Origin: Cotesia glomerata
Taxonomy: Eukaryota; Arthropoda; Insecta; Hymenoptera; Braconidae
Direction: 5' to 3'
NCBI RefSeq assembly: GCF_020080835.1
Contig: NC_058161.1
Location: 11,287,297 to 11,351,296 of the forward strand
Length of the DNA stretch: 64,000 nucleotides
Of this stretch, positions 11,395 through 22,299 are shown piece by piece (within the stretch, counting starts at the first letter, position 1; each line of letters opens with the position of its first letter). Both the position numbers and the translations under genes were made by a program. The notes beneath the pieces are model-generated. The model worked only from the letters and a program-made list of their open reading frames with translations, searched no databases and was not told where the DNA came from.

Positions 11395-13595
11395 GAATTT
11401 TTTTTTAAAGTTCATATTGCATGTGTTATTCAACTTTTTTCTTTGGTTTCTTTTACAAGTATCTATCTAAATATGTGTAGTATAATAATTGACTATGCTA
11501 AATGTTGAAAAAGTATTTAAGTATAATTTCCACTGGTCAATTCTACAGAAAAAATTTCGTAATCTAGTTAAATAAGTCTGACGTAGTTTTTTAAATGATG
11601 TTCATTAGAAATATTTAATTCATAACAAAAAAAGTATTTCACCATTACTGACGGTCAATTAACTGGATGATTAATCTTAGTATCAGCTATTTTGTACCTG
11701 GTTAATTTTATAAATATTTCCAAGACAGACCTTGTAATTTTTCTAATTTATAATTTTTATCGGGACTGTTCTCAAAATATGCATGGTATAATAATTTACC
11801 TAGCTAAATGTTTGCTCATTTTTCATAACGATGAGCTATTTAAACTAATTAGTATAATTTTAAGTATAGATAATATTATTAGATTTCTAATGACGACTAT
11901 TGTTATTATTATTATCATTAAAATTTTACGTTTAAATACTACTTATAATTACTTAACTATTTTAATTATCAATAGCATTATGATTACTTTAACTATTTAT
12001 ATAAATGAGGCCGAGATTTCTGCCTAAGCTTAAAAATAAATAGTTTTAATGTTTGATATTACGGCGAAAAGAGTGATCGTATGATTTTTAAATAAATGTC
12101 GAAAATTTAATTTTCTAGAATAAAATGTCACCTAAGATTTTTTAAGGAATTAATAGTTTTCCCGTAATAACAAAATTAAGATTGATGAAAATTTTAATTT
12201 TGAAATTATGGCCTTTTGACTGATTCAAAAAAATCTATAAGGGACATTTTTTTTATAAAGTGAAATTTTAAACAACTTATTTGAAAATTTTTTAGACAGC
12301 TAATATTTTCGTAATATTAATAATACTGTAATCAATCATTAGTTATTGATAATTATTTTGATATAAGGGCAAAAATTTTAGTTTCATTAATAATACTACA
12401 ATTATTTTTCATTATTTCAATTTTATGTAGTGATTCAACTACCACTTAATTATGTTTGCGATTAATCGTTTATTTGTATTTGAAAGAAAAAAATGAAAAT
12501 TTGTCAACTTTTTTTTAACACTCTATGATTTTTTTTTTGTTTATTTTGCGGACTTTCGATCAATTAACTTGAAAAAATAAATAATTTCGTTATTTAATAA
12601 TATGATTATCATTTCTATTTTTATTTTAATTATTATTAATATTATTACAATGATTATCTCAATCGTTAATCGTCATAGTTGAAGTTTTTGCAGTAATTTT
12701 TGAAGAAATAGTTTGAATAATCTATATTATGGCCAAAAGATTGATCTAATAAAAAAAAAGTTTTTTAAAGTTTAAGTTTTTTAAAAAATATCAATTATAA
12801 TTAATATTATCATGTTATCTTCATCATTAATGGTCAAGTCCGAGATTCTTGCTCGACATAACAGCCATAGGATTGATTATATAAATGAAGTTTTCAAACA
12901 AATATCGGAAATGTAACCTTCCTGTAATAGAAGATTCTTATAATTTTTTTATGCGATCAATATTTTATCATCATTCCAAACTAAAGATTCATAATGAATG
13001 AAATAAATTTGAGCTGATTAAAAAAATTTCAATTTTGGAATTCCGACTTTTCTATTGGTCTTAGAAAAAAATTGTATAAGACATTTTTTTCGAAAGTTAA
13101 ATTTGGACCAATTTTTATTTCCAAAAATTTTTTAGACGATCAAAATTTTGGCTCTAATATCAATAAATTGCCATTGATTATTGTCTAAAATTTCATTAAT
13201 TATCTTTCAATCATTTTTCGAAATTTCTTAGAGATTGAGTTGGTAGATTTTTTGTGTGTATTATTTACTAAAAATAGTATTCTGAGTGCTTTCAATAAAT
13301 TTATAAATGACTCGAGAACCCTCAGAAATTCCGAAAAATTAACACAAGGTCATTTATAGAAAATAAAATAAACTACAAAAAAAATAGTAGTATTTTAACT
13401 TTTAGCTTTGAATAAAATTTAAACAAGTAGATTTTTAAAATTGTATGAGATCTTTGTTATAAACCGTTCAATTATGTACAAAAATATTCGTTAATCTTTT
13501 TTAATATTGATTATTTGAATAATTACAAAATTCGAAAATTAAAGAGTGGGATTTCTAAAATTTACTTATATTTAAATTATGACTGAAAATGAAGC
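11395..13595. other. AT-rich intergenic stretch, nothing supported
   Basis: About 2.2 kb of very AT-rich sequence. A 111-codon frame at 11692-12027 is almost entirely Ile/Leu/Asn/Tyr and reads as low-complexity, not protein. No RNA gene or clear repeat boundary was seen. Confidence 0.4.
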
Positions 13596-13599
13596 CTCT

Positions 13600-14108
13600 A
13601 AATGGATGAATAGATTTGATTTAAATGTGTAAATTTCAAAGTCAGTTCAGAAAATATACATTGACAATTAAAGTGCCAGCCTTCAAAATATGTATATCTA
13701 GCTGTTTTCTTCAAAAATGTACAAATTTTGAAAATACTCCTAATATAAATTATAGAAAATATAAATTTTAAGGTCAGTCTTAAAAAAATATATAGACAAT
13801 TTGAGTACCAGACATCAAAATATATACCTATCTGTTTGTCTTAGAAATGTACAAATTTTGAGGACAGTTCTGATTTACATAATAAATTATATAAATTACA
13901 AGATCTGTCCCAGAAAAATTAACCAAAATTCAGGTACAGTACTCAAAATATATACTTCCCTCTGAGTATACAAATGTACCTGAAAATAACGTTAGACATA
14001 GGATTTTTTTGAGTCCTATCCTCAGAGTCACTAAATGTCCCTAAACCATACGTTCGCTGGAAAAAGTGTCCCTGAAGTACACAATACACATACATATGTA
14101 TGTATGTA

Positions 14109-14171
<63 letters not shown>

Positions 14172-15027
14172 GAATTTCTCATAACTTTTGAACGGATTAT
14201 TCGATTCAATCGAAATAGGCGGCGTTCTAATGAATTCCTTTGCCCCTAGAATTCTGATGATAATTTACAGAATTTGAGTCGATCAATTTTGAGAAATCTC
14301 AAAAATAAAATTTCCAAAAATTCGTTTTTTTAAAATATCTTTTTAACGGCTGAACCGATCAATTTCAAAATCAGCTCTTAACCTCATAAAACTACGTCGA
14401 TTGCCACCAGCCCGGATAAAATCACTTGATTTGTTCGTGAGATATCGTTGTCAAAAAAAATTGAAAAAAATGTTTTTTAACATAATCGCAAAAAATAGCT
14501 GAAAGGGTCTCTATCATGCTCCAGTTTTGTTAAAATGTTTAGGAATTTAGTAAATATATTATTATGAAAAATTGACAAAAATGAAGACAAAACTATTTAA
14601 CGGCTCTTAAAACGGTGCATTGAAATTTGAAAGTAAGTCCTCCTAATAGATAAATAGATTTATTTTAAATGTGTAAATTTCAAGGTCAGTTCCGAAAATA
14701 TATATTGACAATTAGAGTGCCTGACCTCAAAATATATATATCTAGCTGTTTTTTTCAGAAATGTACAAATTTTGAAGACAGTTCTGATGTACATAATAAA
14801 TTATATAAATTACAAGATCTGTCCCAGAAAAATTAACCAAAATTCAGGTACAGTACTCAAAATATATACTTCCCTCTGAGTATACAAATGTACCTGAAAA
14901 TAACGTTAGACATATAATTTTTGAGTCCTATCCTCAGAGTCACTAAATGTCCCTAAACCATACGTTCGCTGGAAAAAGTGTCCCTGAAGTACACAATACA
15001 CATACATATGTATGTATGTATGCGTGC

Positions 15028-15059
<32 letters not shown>

Positions 15060-15889
15060 GAATTTCTCATAACTTTTGAACGGATTATTCGATTCAATCG
15101 AAATAGGCGGCGTTCTAATGAATTCCTTTGCCCCTAGAATTCTGATGATAATTTACAGAATTTGAGTCGATCAATTTTGAGAAATCTCAAAAATAAAATT
15201 TCCAAAAATTCGTTTTTTTAAAATATCTTTTTAACGGCTGAACCGATCAATTTCAAAATCAGCTCTTAACCTCATAAAACTACGTCGATTGCCACCAGCC
15301 CGGATAAAATCACTTGATTTGTTCGTGAGATATCGTTGTCAAAAAAAATTGAAAAAAATGTTTTTTAACATAATCGCAAAAAATAGCTGAAAGGGTCTCT
15401 ATCATGCTCCAGTTTTGTTAAAATGTTTAGGAATTTAGTAAATATATTATTATGAAAAATTGACAAAAATGAAGACAAAACTATTTAACGGCTCTTAAAA
15501 CGGTGCATTGAAATTTGAAAGTAAGTCCTCCTAATAGATAAATAGATTTATTTTAAATGTGTAAATTTCAAGGTCAGTTCCGAAAATATATATTGACAAT
15601 TAGAGTGCCTGACCTCAAAATATATATATCTAGCTGTTTTTTTCAGAAATGTACAAATTTTGAAGACAGTTCTGATGTACATAATAAATTATATAAATTA
15701 CAAGATCTGTCCCAGAAAAAAATGAACGAAAATTCAGGTACAGTACTCAAAATATATACTGACCTCCAAGTATACAAATGTCCCTGAAAATAACGTTGGA
15801 CATATAATTTTTTTGAGTCCTGTCCTCAGAGTCACTAAATGTCCCTAAACCATACGTTCGCTCGGAAAAATGTCCCTGAAGTACACGAT

Positions 15890-15896
<7 letters not shown>
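13600..15896. repeat. Tandem array of an ~0.9-kb unit (2+ copies)
   Basis: The landmark AGATCTGTCC recurs at 13901, 14815 and 15703, giving periods of 914 and 888 bases. The first two periods differ mainly in the length of the TG tract. Copies two and three are almost identical over their shared part and differ more from copy one. Each unit carries 'acaatacacatacatatgta', a TG tract, 'ctcataacttttgaacggat' and a 'gaaccgatcaatttc' module related to the (TG)n repeats. The array ends in a TA run at 15898-15928. Confidence 0.9.
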
Positions 15897-15933
<37 letters not shown>

Positions 15934-16518
15934 TATAATCATTATTGATTATATAGCAGATAATAATGACACATGGTAAACATGAGCACTTATTTGCGAA
16001 TGATTAACCAAGATGCATTCAAAAATGAACAAAATCAATCAGTTTAACAATGGCAACCATTAAAAATTTTTAAAATAGAAATCACCGCAAGTATTGTTTC
16101 ATAAATGGAAAGAGATAATTTATTTCTGAAAAACATAAGTTAAAAGTAATTTATGTAGCTTTCATTTTAACCTATTACACAAAAGATAATTCCAAAGATT
16201 CTGAAACTGTAAGTTCAATATAAAGTACAGATAAATCGCACCTATACAATTCGTCTTGGATCTTGATTAAATTTAATACGCTTATTTTGCAGATAATAAT
16301 CTTGAATAATTTAAATATGGGCAATGTTGCCGGGCTAATTTCAAAATAGTAGCTATAGTAGAATATGAAAACCACTCAGAAAATATCAAAAAAACAAAGT
16401 ACAATGTAAACCGTTTGTCATCAGAATAGAGCCTATATATATAATTCTTTTCAGATCATAATGAAACTTGGCACATATTAATTTAAAAATTTTATGTATA
16501 AGAAATCTGAAAAAATCT

Positions 16519-16663
16519 CATGAAAAATAAATTGTAGTAAGAATAACAAGTGTAGTTCAATATAGCACAGAATGTAATCAAGTATCGAGACTTCAATGGA
16601 GATTTCTAACACGTGGTAAATCAAAGTTACACTTGTTGTTCTCACTACAATTTATTTTTCATG
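16519..16663. repeat. Inverted repeat with ~36-bp arms
   Basis: The arm at 16519-16554 (CATGAAAAATAAATTGTAGT onward) is matched in reverse complement at 16628-16663 with few mismatches and a spacer of about 73 bases. No coding sequence is involved. Likely a fold-back element or its remnant. Confidence 0.65.
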
Positions 16664-17049
16664 CTATAATTATTTCAGAAACGAATTAATTTTTTTGTAA
16701 TATGGACAAAAAACGACCAGCTGCAAATTTATTTAAAATTATATATCTTGTATACATTTCAAGTTAAAATAGACACTCCGACAATTTTGAAAAGTCTTGC
16801 GAAGTCCATCTGGTGTTTGCGTGATCTCTTCAAATTAACTTCTTCCATATATTAAATCAAGAACTTTTTATTGTTTGCTTTGTTTCCATTCCATCAGTAT
16901 CAACAAAACAAAAATTATAATACTTATTTTATATTATCAAAATATTTTAACAGATCCCTCTTTTTTGTGTCTCTTAAATTTACTTTTCCGAATTCTGAGC
17001 TGTTTTTTTCCATCATCATATGTTACCGCCCCTTAAAATTCCCTTCTTT

Positions 17050-17290
17050 TCATTCCCAGTAACACGATACATACCTCGCAAAACGTTTGAAATAAAACGG
17101 TCGATGACGAGGGGTGAATGCTCACAAACCCACTCTGCGCGTTAGCGCGTAACAAAAAGGGCTGCTAACCCCTGTTTCAGCCAATCGCAATGTTCGCAAC
17201 CCGCCCCATGACGTCATATATTTTCTCTGCTCCCTACATACGTAATTAGCCAATCATATTGAGAGATTGTTCGTTGCTTCATGAAAATAT
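17050..17290. promoter_or_regulatory. GC-richer patch with CCAAT and CRE-like words
   Basis: This patch stands out from its AT-rich surroundings. It has two AGCCAATC words (CCAAT-box type), ATGACGTCATATA (CRE-like followed by TATA) and a short palindrome GCGCGTTAGCGCG. No exon with coding pattern could be tied to it. It may be a promoter of a non-coding or unrecognised transcript, or part of an LTR. Confidence 0.25.
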
Positions 17291-17514
17291 TTTTTTTCAA
17301 CCAATAATACGTATTCAGAATAACATGTCTGTTGAAGCGCAATTTTTAATTGTGATGTTTAGGATTAATAAGATTATTTTTAAACACGTATAACTTACGA
17401 TATAAATAATAATATTATTTGAATCTAAAGTTTGTAATAGTGAGTTAAAAATATTTTATAAAAAAGAGGATCAAATTTATTTTCATAATATATGTTACAT
17501 ATATCCGTTTATGA

Positions 17515-17771
17515 ATATCGATACTGCCATTCTAATACGTCGTATCCCACATTTATAAAATTTTACAGCAGACAGTAAAAACGGTTCATTTTTAACATTG
17601 ATTATATGGGATTCGACGGATGAAAGTAATTGTTTAAGAATAGTTATTAAACTATTTGACCTTTAAATTTTTAATATGACTTTCATAATATTGTTATGAT
17701 TCTATTTTTCAAAAAAAGTCAATTTGTTAAATTTTGTGGGTTACGACATATTAAAATGGCAGTATCGATAT
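17515..17771. repeat. Inverted repeat, ~36-bp arms (fold-back element)
   Basis: The left arm 17515-17550 (ATATCGATACTGCCATT...) and right arm 17736-17771 are reverse complements with a few mismatches, separated by about 185 bases. No open frame. Confidence 0.65.
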
Positions 17772-17878
17772 GAAAATACCTTGGGATTCGTCGAAAAAAT
17801 CGGTAAGAGACAAATGACTTATTTAAACTGCTAAAGTCACCATCTTAAATCGGTTTTCGATAACAATAATTTATATTT

Positions 17879-18405
17879 TAGTAGATTTCATAGAAATCTA
17901 GCTATTGCATTTATCGATTCATTTCGTAAAGCTAATTCAGAAAATACTTGTAGTTCAAAAGTTTATATATACATTTACGAATCAAAGCGACTTCTCCTGA
18001 CGTTAACGTCTACTATATACAATTCTCAAAGGATCTTAATAAAACTCAATATATTTATTCTTTGGACAATCCTCGTGGTCAAGTTCGAAGATGAGCTAAA
18101 TTGGCGGATTAATTTAAAAATAAGAGTGATTAAAAATTTTCAAAAAATGCAAAAAATCATATTTTTGTAGATTTTTCTCGAAATAACTTTTGAATGCGAT
18201 AAATTATCAAATTTTTGTAACTTACACTAAAAGTCCACGAAGAAAGTTTGAAATTTTATGTTATTTTATTCTCCTCAACTTAAAATAACCTACTCATCTG
18301 TAGATATTTGATAAAATTTTACTATTGCATTTGTTTCACCGGTTATGTAAGTTTTAAGTAATTTAATGTAATAACATTTCGGCGGTCGAATGACCCTTCA
18401 AGTGT
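17879..18405 (+). mobile_element. Terminal-hairpin repeat family, copy 1
   Basis: Starts with the perfect hairpin TAGATTTC-ATA-GAAATCTA followed by CTATTGCATT, and ends at a second imperfect hairpin, TTCGGCGGTCGAATG. The interior shares 'gttcgaagatgagct', 'aactcaa.atatttattct' and 'actattgcatttgttt' with the copies at 20,666-22,299 (minus) and 38,393-39,236 (plus). No protein is encoded. Confidence 0.65.
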
Positions 18406-18496
18406 GAAAGCGTGTATTTAAATCGAAAACTCGTTTGTGTGTCATTTTATTTAACTTAATTTGTGATAATCTAGTTTAATATCTTAAAAAGGTGCT

Positions 18497-18512
18497 ATTC
18501 GGCAACCGAAGG
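18497..18512. repeat. Isolated hairpin word of the same family
   Basis: ATTCGGCAACCGAAG, the 3'-terminal hairpin word of the repeat family, stands alone here after 'ttaaaaaggtgc', in the opposite orientation to copy 1. Confidence 0.4.
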
Positions 18513-18929
18513 GAAAGTATATATAAAGAACCATTCTTAAGATATTTCTTATCTTGAGAATGATTCCCGTCTTTTTCTCTTCTTGCATTTATCGAAAGAC
18601 ACTGCACTATCTTTATCGTACTCGCAACAACAAAGCTATTGCAGATTCATGATTTTTCTTGAACATGTTGAAAGATCCGAAAAAACAAACGCTCTGCTAG
18701 AAAATATATGAATAAATAATCTATCGAGTAGCAGAGCGTATTTTCTAAAATCTTTATTTAGGAAAAATTCATGAACCGGTTATAGCTAGAACCGCTCTTA
18801 ACTTTAGATCTTTTACAAAAATAACAAATCTTAATACAAAATTTCGTTCAACAAGAAAATAAATAAATTTAAAAATTATGATTCACACTAATTTCGGAAT
18901 ATAATATGACTTAAATTAAATAGGATTAT

Positions 18930-19318
18930 TTTTTTTTTTTTTTTTTTTTTATTTTAACTCCGCTTTTCAGACTTCTGTCTCGATGGGGGTCCGGCCGAGA
19001 CCGGAAGGGGACTCCAGGCTGATCGGTACATTAAGTTTGGCAGAATAAGTTTGGCGGTATTACATACTTTTTCAGCCTGGAGAGTAATGCGGCGATGGGC
19101 CGACTTTGGGGAAACTGCACGCATTTGCCTGTGCCCCACCGGTAGCACAGGGCTTGGGGAAACCATCGAAAAACCCAAACCTGTACAGCCCGGCATGAGT
19201 TACGAGCACCGATGTTCACTGAAAATTAAATTTCAGCTCACACCGGGATTCGAACCCACGCCTCACCAGTCCCAAGCAAGCATGACAAGCATTATACCGC
19301 TTAGCCATGGGACTGGCT
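18930..19318 (-). mobile_element. tRNA-derived SINE with 15-bp target duplications
   Basis: On the minus strand the element begins with a tRNA-like head: A box TGGCTAAGCGG (19307-19297) and a perfect B box GGTTCGAATCC (19256-19246). The head has a long variable-arm-like spacing as in Leu/Ser tRNAs. A GC-rich body of about 270 bases follows, ending in a run of about 20 A (18930-18950 on the plus strand as T). The 15-bp direct repeat ATTAAATAGGATTAT flanks it at 18915-18929 and 19319-19333. That combination is diagnostic of L1/RTE-type retrotransposition of a Pol III transcript. The overlapping open frames at 18954-19323 are not genes. Confidence 0.9.
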
Positions 19319-19429
19319 ATTAAATAGGATTATAAAAGAAATACATTAGAAATTAAAATTTTAATTCTTAAAAAAGTAATGACAAGAAGTTCAGTTTATT
19401 TAGGCAATATAATAAAAAAAGTTAAAACT

Positions 19430-19810
19430 TGTATAATCGTTGAAACAAATGCAACAGTAAAATTTCATCAAATGCCTATATAGATCAATATGTTACTTCC
19501 AATCTAGGAGAATGAAATAACATGAAAATTAAAGCTTTTTCGTGGGCTTTTAGTGCAAGTTACAAAAATTTGATAAGTTATTGCATTCGAAAGGTATTTC
19601 GAAAAAAAAATACAGAAATATGATTTTGCGCTTTTTTTTTTTGAAAATATTGAATTGCTTTCATTCTGAACTAATCTTCCGAATTAGTAGCTCATCTTCG
19701 AACGACCTTGAGAATCGTCCAAAGGATAACTATGTTGAGTTTCATTGGAACCGCTGAGAATTGTAGACGCTTAGGTCATGACGCTCTATAAAAACAATCT
19801 AATTTAAAAA
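19430..19810 (-). mobile_element. Fragment of the terminal-hairpin repeat family
   Basis: Internal words of the family occur in reverse orientation: 'agctcatcttcgaac', 'gttgagtttcattgg' and 'caaatgcaacagtaaaattt'. Neither terminal hairpin is present. Together with copy 1 at 17,879 it makes a head-to-head inverted pair around the SINE. Confidence 0.5.
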
Positions 19811-20903
19811 TTAAAAACAAGAACCAATGTTATCCAGGAAATAAATAAACAGTATAGGTGTTCTCTTAAATCAAAATATTTTATGATATAATTTTAAAAA
19901 TCAATAGTTATATAAAAATTGAATTTTGATTATCTTAGGTAGTTGAAAAAGTTTGATTGATTTGTCCAAAAACTGATTTAACGTGTTGTACTGAAAACTT
20001 ACTAGCCTATCAGAGCTTCGTTGCGCTGTATGAGCAAAAACTGATAACATTAGTCTTATTTCTATCAGTTATTGAAAAAAAGAAGCTTATTTACGTAAAT
20101 TAGAAAAAAAAAAACTTAAACAAATTTTTTTCTTTAAACATTAATTAAAGAAGAATGTTTATTTCATTGGATTTTCATCATAGCGATCATAATTCTTAGA
20201 AGCAGACGAAGAGACGTGTGTATCAATGTCTTAATACTCAAGGATAATCCGCTTACACAGTAGGCTTCTGTTCAATCTTTTTATATCTCTACGAAAATCT
20301 CTTTTTAGTTGTATTGTCATCATTTTTCGGCGTGACTACCAGTACCTTTGTTCTCACATCTTGTGAGAAAACAGCATTTTTATCGCTCAAGGTGGCAACG
20401 AAAAGGATCTCTTAACTTATCTTTGTCACAAAAAAATTCAAGTGTATAAAAGAATTCAATTTTGTCAAGTGAAATATTATATAATAACCCACTGATGTAC
20501 CTTCAACTAGTTTTTATGCTGAATGTTTAGATTTATGATATTTATTTTACAAATGAAGTTTATGAAAAAAAGATCAAAAGTGTTAAAATTTTACAAGTAC
20601 AGGTCATACTAAACTTTTTAATACAAATTATACAACAAAATTTTTAATTTTACAAAATAAATTATAAAAAAAGGCCATTCGGCAGCCGAAACGGAAGTAG
20701 ATTTCATAATGAATAAAAAAAAAACTACTAGGATCGTATACAAAAAAAAATACGTTTACGTACACCAGGTACATCGTTCAAATGTCTGAATAAATAGTGT
20801 ACATCTGAAGTAATCAATAGACACTATACAATTTTGATCCGTGTATATTTCATTATGACTAAAATAATAATTTCCAAATTATTAATAAAATAATTATCTA
20901 CTA

Positions 20904-21110
20904 CTAGCAATCCGCCTCGGCTTTGCATGGGTACTTAACAAAGTTTCAAAATTAATTATAATATATTATAGCCTATGTCACCCGGGGATAGTGTAGCTTC
21001 CCAACAGTGAAAGAATTTTTCAAATTGGTTCAATAGTTTCGGAGCCTATTCAATGCAAACAAACAAACAAACAAACAATCAAATCTTTCCTCTTTATAAT
21101 ATTAGTATAG
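20904..21110 (-). mobile_element. Short Helitron-like element
   Basis: On the minus strand it begins TCTATACTAATATTATAAAG and ends GCTAG followed by T, with a CCG-AGG-CGG hairpin near the end. The interior 'caaacaaacaaacaaac' and 'gtcacccggggatagtg' blocks are common in arthropod genomes in elements of this kind. The base before TC is T where A is expected, which lowers confidence. Confidence 0.5.
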
Positions 21111-21214
21111 AATAAGTATAGATAAAACGAATGCAAAAGTAAAATTTTATTAAATTGACTCAGAGAATAGGTAATTTTTGGCCTAGACCGATGGATATAT
21201 ATGCAAATTAGTAT

Positions 21215-21970
21215 ACGGAAAAAAGTAAACTGTAATATTCACTCGGATTCCGGTTAATTTTTATAGTTTCAAACAGTAAAGCGGACATCGGGGTGACAAA
21301 AATATAAATATTAGATAACAATGTAAAAAGTATAAAAACCACAATTTATAATTTAATATCCAAAATAAGTAATTAGTAGCTGTCACTATAGTAAATAACG
21401 ACTCTTTCATCGAAAAAAATTACAGTTTCAAACAGTAAAAATTGCCATTTCAATATATAGTCCATATCATGAGGAGAAAGGGAATTCAGATGAAAGAGAA
21501 GGGGGTCTCACTCTGAGAGAATTTAACATTTGAAACAGTAAAAATTATACTTTTAAAATATACATTTTACCAGTCCAAGCAAGTCAATAATTACAGTTTG
21601 ATTTTTAGCGTTGCGTTTAAAATTTACTATTTTACTTTGTAAATATTGACGTTGCTAGTATTAGAAATTTACTAACTTTATTTTATACTTCTTACATATC
21701 ATAAGATCATTTTTCAGGTACGAAATGATAAATATCAAAGTCTGAATTCTTAATTATTATACTTTAACATTTTAGACTTTCACATAGCGAATATTACTGT
21801 TTGAAATAGTATTTTCTTCCATGTAAAGAGTAAATTGTAACGTTTAAATGGTAAATATTATAAAGTGAATAGTAAAATCGTGATTTTGCTGTTTGAAATG
21901 GTAATTTTTAGCAGTTGATCATTACTTATTATAAATCGACTGTTATTTATTACAGTTTACTTTTTTCCGT
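21215..21970. mobile_element. TIR element (MITE), ~756 bp
   Basis: Terminal inverted repeats ACGGAAAAAAGTAAACTGTA match over about 22 bases at 21215 and, reverse-complemented, at 21970. The interior repeats 'tttcaaacagtaaaa' words several times. No open frame. The transposase superfamily is not determined because the target duplication is unclear. Confidence 0.6.
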
Positions 21971-22299
21971 GTACTTATTTATCAAACTTTTAGATCCTAT
22001 CCACAAAAATTTCACAAGTTATCGCTTTCAATAGTTATTTTGCAAAGAAACGGTGAAAGTACCAATTTTTGAATATTTAAAAGAATTAAAATTGTTGACC
22101 TATACTATTCAATTAAAAAAAAAAAAAAAAAAAAAAAAGTATGCAAATTGAAGCTCATTTCATAAGCTTTTAATGCAATTCATAGAAATTTAATAGGATA
22201 TTACGTTTAATTGTTATATATAAATATAGCAAAATTTTTCAAAAGTTCCGTCATGAGAACCAATGCAATAGTTAGATTTCTATAAAATCTACTAAAAAG

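Larger units (their letters stand above)
20666..22299 (-). mobile_element. Terminal-hairpin repeat family, copy 2, with nested insertions
   Basis: Read on the minus strand it starts near 22,299 with TAGATTTTATAGAAATCTA then ACTATTGCATTGG, and ends near 20,666 with TTTCGGCTGCCGAATGG. Two other elements are nested inside, a Helitron-like piece (20,904-21,110) and a TIR element (21,215-21,970). Without them it is about 0.67 kb, in line with copies 1 and 3. A run of 24 A lies near 22,115. Confidence 0.6.

Noticed and set aside
11692..12027. 111-codon membrane-protein-like frame
   Set aside because: It is almost all Ile, Leu, Asn, Thr and Tyr in a very AT-rich area; resemblance to a mitochondrial gene could not be substantiated.
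19051..19323. 90-codon frame with Gly/Pro-rich sequence
   Set aside because: It lies antisense within the SINE body and tRNA head.
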